Position numbers and translations under genes: made by a program. A DNA stretch of 64,000 bases from JAMCRM01 sp035561075 (GTDB lineage Bacteria > Acidobacteriota > Terriglobia > Bryobacterales > Bryobacteraceae): the NCBI GenBank assembly GCA_035561075.1, contig DATMYF010000189.1, forward strand, positions 9,755 to 73,754. Direction: 5' to 3'. Of this stretch, positions 8,317-19,308 are shown piece after piece. The notes below the pieces were generated by a model. That model was given only the letters and a program-made list of their open reading frames with translations. It did no database searches and was not told the origin of the DNA. How positions within the stretch are numbered: the first letter of the stretch is position 1; every line of letters starts with the position of its first letter.

Positions 8317-8357
8317 CGTAAAGCATTTTCTTTTCAGCACCTTACGAACGCTTTTAT

Positions 8358-8585
8358 CTCCCCAAAGTACGTACCGCGTCTCCTCAAAGTACGTGGTGCG
8401 ACCCTCCAAAGTACGTACCCCTTCTCCCCAAAGTACCTGGCGTCTCCCCAAGGTACGTGGCCTGTTCTCCCCAAAGTACGTACCGCTGGAACGCCCCCAG
8501 GCGAACTCTACTGCTTGGGGCGGCGCGACTCCGGGATGGCGTTCTCCCCAAAGTACGTAGCAGCGTTCTCCCCAAAGTACGTGCC
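8358..8585. repeat. Iteron array 2 (eight 18-bp repeats, ~22-bp spacing)
   Basis: Eight direct repeats with core CTCCCCAAAGTACGTACC start at 8358, 8380, 8402, 8424, 8444, 8467, 8544 and 8568. Steps are 20-24 bp, apart from a 77-bp gap (8485-8543) close to 3.5 units. The inner GTACGTAC is palindromic. The array fills the space between the divergent rep module 2 and parA genes, together with the inverted repeat and DnaA-like box nearer rep. It is unrelated in sequence to iteron array 1 but has the same pitch. Role as replication origin and copy-control site is inference from layout. Confidence 0.85.
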
Positions 8586-8644
8586 CGCAACACAGCAACA
8601 CAGCTTCCCCTCCAAGCCGCAATCTGTTAATCTGTCTGCACAGT

Positions 8645-9409
8645 ATGGCTGTTTGCAGGGTTTACGCCATCGCTCAACAAAAAGGCGGGGTGGGGAAGAC
8701 TACCACCGCAATCAACCTGGGGGCCGCCCTGGTGGATGACGGCAAAAAGGTCCTGCTGGTGGACCTGGATCCGCAAGGAGCGCTGACGGCGGGGGTAGGG
8801 CAGAACCCGCTGGCGCTCCAAAGGACGATCTACGACGTCCTTCGGGACGGCAAGGCGCGCCTGGCCGACATTATTCAACGTACGGAGGCGGGTTTCGACC
8901 TCGCGCCGGCAAACATCGACCTGGCAGCGGCGGAGATTGAACTCGCCAGCGAACCGGGCAGGGAACGCATCCTTGGGGAGAAATTGTCGCCCGTGCTGCG
9001 GCGCTACGACTTCGTCCTGATCGACTGCCCACCCTCCCTCGGGCTGCTGACCCTGAACGCGCTGACGGCCGCGACCGATGTTCTGATCCCCGTCCAGACC
9101 CAGTACTTCGCGCTGCGCGGGCTCGACCTGCTGTTCAATACGATTGAAAAAGTGAAGGCGCGGATCAACCCGGCGCTTCTGATCCGTGGGATTCTCCCCA
9201 CCATGGCGGACAGCCGGACGATCCACAGCCGTGAGGTGCTTGAGGAGTTGCGTAACACCTACGGACAGCAAGTCTGCAAAACAGCAATACCGCAAACCAT
9301 CAAAATTGCCGATGCGCAACTGGCGGCCAAGTCCATCCACGCGTTTGCCCCGTCGTCGCCGGCTTCGGAAGCGTACCGCCAGTTGGCGAGGGAGGTAGAG
9401 GGGGCGTGA
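8645..9409 (+). CDS. parA: ParA/Soj-type partition ATPase
   Basis: A 254-residue ParA-family ATPase, which drives plasmid or chromosome origin segregation by ATP-dependent DNA binding. The deviant Walker A KGGVGKTTTAINLG is at residues 13-26, followed by LLVDLDPQGALT (Walker A' region) and VLIDCPPSLGLLTLNAL (Walker B). The length fits the short class without an N-terminal helix-turn-helix. It starts just after iteron array 2, divergent from rep module 2, and its stop overlaps the next start by GTGA, so the two downstream products are translationally coupled. No truncation is seen. Confidence 0.93.
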   Translation: MAVCRVYAIAQQKGGVGKTTTAINLGAALVDDGKKVLLVDLDPQGALTAGVGQNPLALQRTIYDVLRDGKARLADIIQRTEAGFDLAPANIDLAAAEIELASEPGRERILGEKLSPVLRRYDFVLIDCPPSLGLLTLNALTAATDVLIPVQTQYFALRGLDLLFNTIEKVKARINPALLIRGILPTMADSRTIHSREVLEELRNTYGQQVCKTAIPQTIKIADAQLAAKSIHAFAPSSPASEAYRQLAREVEGA

Positions 9410-9693
9410 GCCGAATGAAACGCACTCCACTGAGCGAACGGCGCTCTCAGGACCGTAAAGGGCTGGACGCCATCATCGGGGGGCCGGAAGAGGGCGCGCC
9501 GCCGCTCGAGGCGGAGCCTAAACCCGCTCCGCGGCTTGAAAAGGTAACCTTATATGTCCGGCCGGACCAGGTGGTGGGGTTGGAAGAGATTCAGCTTCAG
9601 CAGCGGAGACTGACAGGCCGGAAACCCGACAAATCGGACCTGGTGCAAGAAGCTCTCGATCTGTTAATACACAAATACAGCAAAGCGCTTTAG
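9406..9693 (+). CDS. Small ribbon-helix-helix protein, likely centromere-binding partner of ParA
   Basis: The 95-residue product starts at a GTG overlapping the parA stop. The N-terminal half is basic and disordered-looking (SERRSQDRKGLDAIIGG), the kind of tail that stimulates ParA ATPases. The C-terminal half (about 45-93) has a strand KVTLYVRPDQVVGLEEIQ followed by two helices ending DKSDLVQEALDLLIHKY, a ribbon-helix-helix pattern seen in small ParB substitutes such as ParG or Omega. Its coupling to parA supports the partition role. Exact family is not identified, and a transcriptional repressor of the par operon is equally possible, as many do both. Confidence 0.72.
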   Translation: MSRMKRTPLSERRSQDRKGLDAIIGGPEEGAPPLEAEPKPAPRLEKVTLYVRPDQVVGLEEIQLQQRRLTGRKPDKSDLVQEALDLLIHKYSKAL

Positions 9694-9726
9694 CGTCTTC
9701 CCACTCATACAGCAGACGTGGGTGGC

Positions 9727-9742
9727 GGCGCGCCTGCGCGCC
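9727..9742. other. Perfect GC hairpin GGCGCG-CCTG-CGCGCC
   Basis: A six-base-pair perfect stem with a four-base loop sits between the par operon and the next gene. A second, weaker pair CCCAC/GTGGG lies at about 9699-9722. No T-tract follows, so it is not a classical intrinsic terminator; it may still stop par transcripts or mark the edge of the plasmid-like region. Confidence 0.35.
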
Positions 9743-9762
9743 AATCGCGTAGGATGTTTAGG

Positions 9763-10956
9763 ATGAATCGCCGCACTTTCCTCGGCGCCACTGCCGGGGC
9801 GCTCGCTGCCGCCCCTGCAAAGAAGACCGTTGCCGCCATCGTTACCGCCTACTACCCGCGATCGCACGCAGACGTGATTTGCAGCCGCATCTTCGAGGGC
9901 TACAGTCCCGAGGGCGTCCGCACGGAGCCGCGAACCCGCATCGTCTCCATGTACACCGACCAGGTTGCGCCGAAAGATATGAGCCGCGACGTCTCCGCGA
10001 GATACGGCTTCAAAATCTGGCCCACCATCGCGGAGGCGCTGACGCTCGGGACCGGCAGGCTCGCCGTGGATGCCGTCCTGTTCATCGGGGAACACGGCAA
10101 TTACAGCACCAACGATCGCGGCCAGAAGCTCTATCCGCGCTACGAGCTGTTCCGGCAGATTTTGGACGTGCTGCGCAAAAACGGACGCGCCGTCCCGGTC
10201 TTCTGCGATAAGCATCTCTCCTGGTCGTGGCGAAACGCAAAGGAGATGTACGACTGGTCGCGCGAGCTGCGTTTCCCGTTCACCGCCGGATCGTCGATCC
10301 CGCTCACCGTGCGGGTGCCCGAACTGGAGTTCCCGCTCGACGTGCCCATCGAGCACGCCGTATCGGTGGGTTATGGCGACCTGGATGCTTACGGCTTCCA
10401 CACGCTCGAAACGCTCCAGTGCATGGTGGAGCGGCGGCGCGGCGCGGAGCAGGGAATCGCGGCGGTCGAGTTGCTGGAGGGCGATGCCGTGTGGAAGTGG
10501 CGCGACGGTCCGGGGCGCTGGAGCGCGCCGCTGCTTGACGCCGCGCTCGCCACGGCTCCCGATAATAAGCCGGGGCGGCCGGAGGACAATGCCAAACGGC
10601 CGGCCGTTTTCCTGCTGGAGTACCGCGACGGCTTCCAGGCGGCATCCTACATGCTCGAGGGCCACAACCGCGCGTTCCTGTTCGCCGCGCGGGTGAAGGG
10701 ACGGCCGGAGCCGGCGGCCTCGCATTTCGGGCTGGTGACGCCCGGACGCGACCTGCCCCACTTCGACGGCCTGGTGGACTGCATCGAGAAGATGTTCGTC
10801 ACTGGCAAGCCGGTGAACCCGGTCGAGCGCACCCTGCTCACCACCGGGGCGTTGTCGTTTCTGTTCGAATCACGCGCGCGGCGCGAGCGCATCGCCACGC
10901 CCGAACTGGACGTCCGCTACCGCGCGCCCCAGCGCGCTTATTTCCAGAAAACGTAA
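9763..10956 (+). CDS. Tat-exported protein of unknown function
   Basis: The ATG at 9763 gives MNRRTFLGATAGALAAAP, a twin-arginine signal peptide, and 397 residues in all; an upstream ATG at 9754 only adds three residues. The mature part begins KTVAAIVTAYYPRSHADVI and contains a Rossmann-like opening, a DAVLFIGEHGNYSTND loop, VPVFCDKHLSWSW and FPFTAGSSIPLTVR. I recall similar periplasmic proteins in Acidobacteriota and Planctomycetes beside sugar or peptide catabolism genes but no assigned function. It is five bases upstream of an M81-family gene, so the two are probably one operon. GC content and codon use are like the flanking chromosome, not like the plasmid remnant. Confidence 0.75.
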   Translation: MNRRTFLGATAGALAAAPAKKTVAAIVTAYYPRSHADVICSRIFEGYSPEGVRTEPRTRIVSMYTDQVAPKDMSRDVSARYGFKIWPTIAEALTLGTGRLAVDAVLFIGEHGNYSTNDRGQKLYPRYELFRQILDVLRKNGRAVPVFCDKHLSWSWRNAKEMYDWSRELRFPFTAGSSIPLTVRVPELEFPLDVPIEHAVSVGYGDLDAYGFHTLETLQCMVERRRGAEQGIAAVELLEGDAVWKWRDGPGRWSAPLLDAALATAPDNKPGRPEDNAKRPAVFLLEYRDGFQAASYMLEGHNRAFLFAARVKGRPEPAASHFGLVTPGRDLPHFDGLVDCIEKMFVTGKPVNPVERTLLTTGALSFLFESRARRERIATPELDVRYRAPQRAYFQKT

Positions 10957-10961
10957 TCACC

Positions 10962-12503
10962 ATGAGACCCTGGATGCTGTTCGTTCTCACGGCACAGTTG
11001 GCGGCCCCGCAGACGGCGCGGCCGGTAATCGCCGTGGCGGGCATCAGCCACGAATCGGACTCGTTCAACCCCGCCAAAACGGGCCTTGCCGACTTCGGAT
11101 GGCCGCCCCAGAAGATCGAGCGCGAAGCCTGGCTCGAGGAGACCGGAAAGCAGAGCACCATCCCGGCCGGTTACATCGAGGGCGCGCGGCGGTACGATCT
11201 CGACCTGCGGCCTACCGTGCTGGTCTCCGCGACTCCCAAGGGCCCGGTCACCGACGAAGCTTTCGACACCATGACCGCGGAGATGATCCGGCAGATCCGC
11301 GCCATCGGAAGGATCGACGGCGTGCTGCTCGCGCTGCACGGTGCGATGGTTGTGGAGAGTCATCCGCACGGCGACACCGAAACGGTGCGCCGCGTGCGCG
11401 AAGCCGTGGGTCCGCACGTCCCCATCGTGGTGACACACGATTTCCACGCCAATATCGCGCCGGATATCGTAAAGCTCTCGACCGCGCTCGTCACATTTAA
11501 AGAGAACCCGCACATCGATACCAAAGAGCGTGGGCTCCAGGCGGCCCGGATCATGGCGGACACGGTGCGCGGCAAGGTGAAGCCCGTGCAGGCGGTGGTG
11601 AAGCCGCCCATGATCTACAACATCGTCTATCAGCACACGAAGCGCCCGCCGCTGCTGCCCATCGTGGAAGAGAGCCGTAAGCTGGAGCGTAATCCCAAGG
11701 TGCTGGCGGCCAGCGTCTCGGGGGGATATCAATATGCCGACGTGCCGCAGGTCGGGCCGAGCGTGGTGGTCGTTACCGACAACGATCCCGGCCTGGCGCA
11801 GCGCGAAGCGCAGCGGCTCTCAAATATGCTCTGGGCCACGCGCGAGCAGTTGAAGCTGCACCTGCCCGAAGCCGCCGAGGCCGTCAAGCGCGCCATGGCG
11901 GCGCAGAAGTTCCCCGTGGCGCTAATCGATATGGGCGACAACATCGGCGGCGGCTCGGCGGGCGACAGCACGTTCCTGCTCACAGAGTTGTTGCGGCAGA
12001 AGGCCCAGGGCTGGGTCGTGGTGATCGCGGACCCCGCCGCGGTGCAGCATGCCGTGCGTGCCGGCGTGGGACAGCCGTTCGACCTCGACGTGGGCGGCAA
12101 GACCGACGAGTTCCACGGCAAGCCGGTGCGCGTGCGCGGCGTGGTCAAATCGCTGCACCTCGGCAAATACATCGAAACGGAAATCCGGCACGGCGGCGGC
12201 CGCTACTGGGACCTGGGACTCTCCGCCGTCGTTGCCGTGGAGGGTTCCACGCGCGACCTCGAGAACCTGCTGCTCCTGACGACGGAACGCTCGAGCCCCA
12301 ACAGCATCCACCAGTTGATCAGCGTGGGCATCTACCCCGAGCGGCAGAAGATCCTCACGGTGAAGGGCGCCATCGCGCCGCGCGCCGCCTACGAGCCCAT
12401 CGCGGCACAGATCATCGAAGTGGACACCCCCGGCCTGACCGCCGTCAATCCCGCGCGCTTCACCTACAAACTGGCGCGTCGGCCCCTGTTCGGCCTGGAG
12501 TAA
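10962..12503 (+). CDS. M81-family metallopeptidase, MlrC (microcystinase C)-like
   Basis: A 513-residue protein with a short hydrophobic leader (MRPWMLFVLTAQLAAPQ) and then the MlrC/M81 fold: IAVAGISHESDSFNP at the N-terminus, LLALHGAMVVES with HPHGDTE (about 125-142), VVTHDFHANIAPD (about 158-170) and the glycine-rich GGGSAGDSTFLLTELL (about 327-342). The His and Asp residues in the middle motifs are those expected to bind zinc. MlrC completes microcystin linear peptide breakdown in sphingomonads; most relatives are of unknown substrate and some are annotated as amidohydrolases, so microcystin activity should not be assumed. It follows the Tat protein gene closely and ends 28 bp before a convergent gene. 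Confidence 0.88.
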   Translation: MRPWMLFVLTAQLAAPQTARPVIAVAGISHESDSFNPAKTGLADFGWPPQKIEREAWLEETGKQSTIPAGYIEGARRYDLDLRPTVLVSATPKGPVTDEAFDTMTAEMIRQIRAIGRIDGVLLALHGAMVVESHPHGDTETVRRVREAVGPHVPIVVTHDFHANIAPDIVKLSTALVTFKENPHIDTKERGLQAARIMADTVRGKVKPVQAVVKPPMIYNIVYQHTKRPPLLPIVEESRKLERNPKVLAASVSGGYQYADVPQVGPSVVVVTDNDPGLAQREAQRLSNMLWATREQLKLHLPEAAEAVKRAMAAQKFPVALIDMGDNIGGGSAGDSTFLLTELLRQKAQGWVVVIADPAAVQHAVRAGVGQPFDLDVGGKTDEFHGKPVRVRGVVKSLHLGKYIETEIRHGGGRYWDLGLSAVVAVEGSTRDLENLLLLTTERSSPNSIHQLISVGIYPERQKILTVKGAIAPRAAYEPIAAQIIEVDTPGLTAVNPARFTYKLARRPLFGLE

Positions 12504-12530
12504 GAGTGCGCGCGCTGGGCCGTCCTGCTG

Positions 12531-13955
12531 CTAACGGGATGGTTGTGTCGAGTCTGGTTTTCTGGCAACCACGATCAGAGAAAGGCCGCGCCAAGGCAGT
12601 AATCCGTCGATCAGGCGCCAGAGCCAGACGGTTTTGTCGAACAGCTTGAGTGTCAGCTTATTGATTCTGGCCCGGCGGAGCACCTTCCCAAAGAGCCACC
12701 ATGAAGGCGCGCCTGCCTTATTGAACTCGTAGGCGGTTTCGATCTCCAGGCCGTGCACGGCCAGGAGTTTCGCCACTTCGGAGCGCCGGAAGCGGCGTTT
12801 TTGCCCCATACCGCGATCGACACTGCCCATGAGGGCTGGCCCCTGGGGGACCAGCAGGAGGAGGCATCCGCCCGGCCGCAGGCAACCGGCAAGCGCCTGG
12901 GTGGTTTCCTCGGGCTCGGCCACGAACTCCAGCACATTCACGCAGATGGCGGTATCGAAGCCGGCCAGACCCTCAAGGCTCTCCTGGGATTCCGGGTCGA
13001 TGCGCTGCACCCGGACATTGGGAGTCCGGAGGAATCGGTTGTGCAGGGCGTGGAGGTGGAGCGGATCCTTTTCGCCTGCCACGTATTCAAGTCGCCGGGC
13101 CATCAGACGGCCGGTAAGATTGCCGATGCCCGCGCCTACCTCGAGCACCCGGTCCCCCATGTGGGGCCGCAGTTTGCGCGCCAGCCAGTTGAGGTACTGC
13201 GGGGTGCCAGCCATATTGTTGAGCACGCCGCGGCCGTAGGGGGCGGTGTAGAGGTCGTCGATCAGCCAGAATTTGAGGATCACCCCGACGGCCTTCATGC
13301 CGTCACGCCAGCCGATCTTCTTTCCCTCCTCATAGGTGCGGCCGTGGTAGCTGATGGGCACCTCGTAGACGCGCAGGCGCCGCTTGGCGCATTTCATGAC
13401 GATTTCGGGCTCGAAACCGAAACGGTCGCTGCGGATGGGAATGCTTTTGAGCAGGTCTGTGCGGAAGACCTTATAGCAGGTCTCCATATCGGTGAGGGCC
13501 AGGTTGCAGAACATGTTTGAAAGCAGCGTAAGGCCCTTATTGATGACGGTATGCCAGAAGAGCAGGGCGCGGGTTTGTTCACCGGCGAGGTAGCGGGAGC
13601 CGAAGACGGCATCGGCACGGCCGTCAAGCAGGGGACGGAGCAGGCGCGGGTACTCGGCGGGATCGTATTCGAGGTCGCCATCCTGGATGAGGGAAAAATC
13701 ACCCTCGGCTTTCTGGACGGCGGTGCGGACGGCGGCTCCCTTGCCGCGGTTCACATCGTGCCGGAAGAGGCGGATTTCCGGGTGGGAAGCTGCCTGGCGC
13801 TCGAGGATGTCCCAGGTGCCATCGGTTGAGCGGTCATCCACAATCACCAGTTCGCGTTCGATCTGCTCCGGCAGCGGCGCCGCCATAACGAGCGAGAGGC
13901 AGCGCTCGATTACGGTGCGTTCGTTGTAAACCGGAATCAGAATAGAGAGTTTCAT
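12531..13955 (-). CDS. GT2 (dolichol-phosphate-mannose-synthase-like) fused to SAM methyltransferase
   Basis: The 474-residue protein has two enzymes in one chain. Residues 1-225 are a GT-A glycosyltransferase of the GT2/DPM1 type: LSILIPVYNERTVIERCL, IVDDRSTDGTWDIL, NRGKGAAVRTAV and IQDGDLEYDP (metal-binding DxD-like), GSRYLAGEQT. Residues about 265-420 are a class I methyltransferase with VLEVGAGIGNLTGRL (SAM-binding) and TAICVNVLEFVAEPEET. A hydrophobic C-terminal segment (WLWRLIDGLLPW) may contact the membrane. It could transfer a sugar to a polyprenyl phosphate and methylate the product, but that coupling is inference. It is a single gene on the minus strand between two secreted-enzyme genes. 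Confidence 0.87.
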   Translation of the reverse strand: MKLSILIPVYNERTVIERCLSLVMAAPLPEQIERELVIVDDRSTDGTWDILERQAASHPEIRLFRHDVNRGKGAAVRTAVQKAEGDFSLIQDGDLEYDPAEYPRLLRPLLDGRADAVFGSRYLAGEQTRALLFWHTVINKGLTLLSNMFCNLALTDMETCYKVFRTDLLKSIPIRSDRFGFEPEIVMKCAKRRLRVYEVPISYHGRTYEEGKKIGWRDGMKAVGVILKFWLIDDLYTAPYGRGVLNNMAGTPQYLNWLARKLRPHMGDRVLEVGAGIGNLTGRLMARRLEYVAGEKDPLHLHALHNRFLRTPNVRVQRIDPESQESLEGLAGFDTAICVNVLEFVAEPEETTQALAGCLRPGGCLLLLVPQGPALMGSVDRGMGQKRRFRRSEVAKLLAVHGLEIETAYEFNKAGAPSWWLFGKVLRRARINKLTLKLFDKTVWLWRLIDGLLPWRGLSLIVVARKPDSTQPSR

Positions 13956-14082
13956 TCGCGGCCCAGAAGCTCAAGTGTAACAAGCTGGCAACACCAAGCC
14001 GAAAGCGGTGCCGCCGGACGACAGCGAGACACAATTGTCTTTCGATTGCCAATCAGGCCGCAGGCGTCTTACTCTGTTGTCG

Positions 14083-15168
14083 ATGACCCGCCGAACCTTT
14101 CTCGCCCTGGCCACCGCCGTCCCGGCTGCCGCGGCGCCCGTCGCCCCGCCGCCGTTCTATAAGGACAAGGACGATCTGCTCTATTACCTTGAGCGCGGCG
14201 AGCGGCGCGAAATCCGCAGCAAGGGAGGTTGGAAAAAGCGGCGGCGCCACATCCTCGAGAACATGGAACTGGTAATGGGGCCGCTGCCGCGAATCGACCA
14301 CAAACTGCCGGTCGCGGTCGAGGTGCTCCAGGAAGGGCGCACTCCGCAGTATACGTGGAAACGCATCTCCTATATGGCGGAACGCGGCGACCGCGCGCTG
14401 GCGTATCTCTACATTCCCAATGACCTCAAGCCCGGACGCCGCACCGCCGCGGTCGTGAGCCTGCACGGCACCACCTACCGTCGTTACGTCGCGACGGATG
14501 AGAGCCCTGGGGATACGCACTACGCTCAGGAACTCGCGGCACGCGGTTACGTCGTGATCGCGCCCGATTACGTTTTCCTCAGCCCGGATTACAAGACCGA
14601 CCCGTACGCGCTGGGGTACGTGAGCGGGACTATGAAGGGCATCGTGAACCACATCCGCGCCGTGGACGTACTGGCGTCCCTTCCCCAGGTTGACGCCAAG
14701 CGCGTGGCTGCCGTCGGGCTATCGCTGGGAGGGCACAACTCATTGTTCCTGGGGGTGTTCGAGCCGCGCATTAGAGCGATGGTCACCAGCGCGGGTTTCA
14801 ATACCTTCCGGAAGTATTACGGCGGCAACCTGAAGGGCTGGACGAGCAACCGCTACATGCCTCGTATCGCCTCGGAATACCAGAGCCTGCCGGAACGTGT
14901 GCCGTTCGACTTCACGGAAGTGCTCGGCGCGCTGGCGCCGCGGCCGGTGTTCGTCAATGCTCCCGTGAAGGACGAGAACTTCGAGGTTTCCGGCGTGCGG
15001 GACTGCGTCGCCGCGGCCCTGCCTGTTTATGAGAAGCTTTTCGGGGCCAAAGACAGGCTGGTTTCCAACTATCCAGCGGGCGGGCACGGCTTCGACCCCG
15101 AATCGCGCCAGCAGGCGTATGAATTCCTGGACCGGTGGCTTCAGCAGCGGCAAAGTAAGCAACACTAG
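14083..15168 (+). CDS. Tat-exported alpha/beta hydrolase (acetyl-xylan-esterase/DLH-like)
   Basis: The start at 14083 gives MTRRTFLALATAVPAAAAP, a twin-arginine leader; the longer frame from 14008 adds 25 residues without a signal. The 361-residue product has the alpha/beta-hydrolase elements: an oxyanion strand VVSLHGTTYRRYV, the nucleophile elbow GLSLGGHNS (about 210-218), an acid in the VNAPVKDENFEVSG loop and the final His in YPAGGHGFDPESRQ. It resembles the Abhydrolase_7/dienelactone hydrolase group that acts on esters, often of carbohydrates. Convergent genes or debris flank it, so it seems to be expressed alone. The substrate is unknown. Confidence 0.85.
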   Translation: MTRRTFLALATAVPAAAAPVAPPPFYKDKDDLLYYLERGERREIRSKGGWKKRRRHILENMELVMGPLPRIDHKLPVAVEVLQEGRTPQYTWKRISYMAERGDRALAYLYIPNDLKPGRRTAAVVSLHGTTYRRYVATDESPGDTHYAQELAARGYVVIAPDYVFLSPDYKTDPYALGYVSGTMKGIVNHIRAVDVLASLPQVDAKRVAAVGLSLGGHNSLFLGVFEPRIRAMVTSAGFNTFRKYYGGNLKGWTSNRYMPRIASEYQSLPERVPFDFTEVLGALAPRPVFVNAPVKDENFEVSGVRDCVAAALPVYEKLFGAKDRLVSNYPAGGHGFDPESRQQAYEFLDRWLQQRQSKQH

Positions 15169-15214
15169 CCTCGCTCCCCACGGCATATCGAGTAAGGGAG
15201 TAAGGAGGTAAGGA

Positions 15215-15316
15215 GTGCTTACCAGTAAGATCACCAGCAAGGGGCAGGTCACCATCCCCAGGGACGTGCGCCAAGCCTTGAAGGCGAGTGCGGAGGGATT
15301 GCCTTTCTCGATGTAG
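15215..15316 (+). pseudogene. Truncated AbrB/MazE-type antitoxin N-terminus
   Basis: A good ribosome binding site (AAGGAGGTAAGGA) precedes a GTG at 15215 opening VLTSKITSKGQVTIPRDVRQ, the swapped-hairpin AbrB DNA-binding motif. After ALKAS the similarity ends and the frame stops at 15316, leaving 33 residues where the family needs about 75-90. The sequence past about 15280 belongs, on the other strand, to a different coding remnant, so the antitoxin was cut by a rearrangement. No partner PIN or MazF toxin follows. Confidence 0.72.
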
Positions 15317-15475
15317 TTCTTCAACCGCGCCATCCGTTCTGAGAATACGGAGTTTACCGGCGCGGCCCATTTGTTCACGCCGCCGGGGAGATAGCCGGCG
15401 TCGCGGCCACGTCGCCAAAGGCAGTACCGGGCGCAATGGCGAGAAGTGCGAGGGCCAAGGCAATTCTCGCATTGT
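15280..15475 (-). pseudogene. Debris of a secreted-protein gene (signal peptide plus short segment)
   Basis: On the minus strand near 15473 the frame reads ARIALALALLAIAPGTAFGD, an evident signal peptide, then stops at the Ala-rich end; in the next frame the text resumes GYLPGGVNKWAAPVN and ERMARLKNYIEKGNPSALAF before meeting the AbrB fragment. A single frameshift would join them. I do not recognise the family. Together with the cut antitoxin it marks a rearrangement scar in the 426-bp stretch 15169-15594, where I see nothing else. Confidence 0.35.
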
Positions 15476-15594
15476 CGGCGGAAAGGCGGCAACGCCAGAC
15501 TGAAGTCCGTTTCTCAAGGTCGGCGGCCTACACTGGAACTGCCCGTTCATCACACCAAGCCGGCGAATCGTTCCGAAGTGATAGCATCGTTCGT

Positions 15595-15825
15595 ATGGAA
15601 CTTGCGATCCGGATTCTGGTGGAGGAATTGCCGGAAGGCGTGTTTCTGGCGACTTCCGATGAACTCCCCGGCTTGGTGGCGCAGGGTCGCACCGTTGCCG
15701 AGGCACTCGAGATCGCTCGCGACGTAGCGCGGAAACTGATCGAAGCGCGCCGCGAACGCGAGGGTGTTCCGAACCTGCCGGCTACCAGCGAGCGCCGGGA
15801 TTACACGATCGTGGTTGCTGCCTGA
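15595..15825 (+). CDS. hicB: HicB-family antitoxin
   Basis: A 76-residue HicB-type protein: MELAIRILVEELPEGVFLAT, DELPGLVAQGRTVAEALEIA and RDVARKLIEARRER form the partial RNase-H-like fold that neutralises HicA. There is no C-terminal HTH or RHH extension, so autoregulation would have to come from another part or be absent. It is followed with no gap by a HicA-like frame (stop at 15823-15825, next ATG at 15826), the reversed antitoxin-first order common in HicBA loci. It looks full length. Confidence 0.88.
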   Translation: MELAIRILVEELPEGVFLATSDELPGLVAQGRTVAEALEIARDVARKLIEARREREGVPNLPATSERRDYTIVVAA

Positions 15826-15972
15826 ATGGGCCGCCTTTCAGGGTTTCGGTACAAAGAGATCGTCCGCAAGCTGAAAGCATGTGGCTTCGCGTTCGATCGC
15901 CAAGCTGCGGGCAGCCATGAGCTCTGGTTTAATCCAACTGCAAACCGGGTGGATCAGTTCCTCCGAGCTTAA
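15826..15972 (+). pseudogene. hicA: HicA-type toxin with apparent internal deletion
   Basis: The 48-residue frame begins MGRLSGFRYKEIVRKLKACG and includes the catalytic-His segment AAGSHELWFNPTANR, standard for HicA mRNA interferases. The family normally continues with a strand, an IPNH-type motif and GTLRAILRQAG before a C-terminal VDDFL end. Here NR is followed directly by VDQFLRA, so about 25 codons seem to have dropped out in frame, taking part of the double-stranded-RNA-binding fold. The likely outcome is an inactive toxin with HicB retained. A natural minimal HicA cannot be excluded. Confidence 0.72.
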
Positions 15973-15986
15973 CGCCGACCGCGACA

Positions 15987-19301
<3,315 letters not shown>

Positions 19302-19308
19302 GGGGCTC

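Noticed and set aside
1538..9760. Direct-repeat attachment sites flanking the plasmid-like region
   Set aside because: I compared the sequences near 1540-1580 and 9695-9760 by eye and found no convincing duplication, nor a tRNA gene that could serve as an attachment site.
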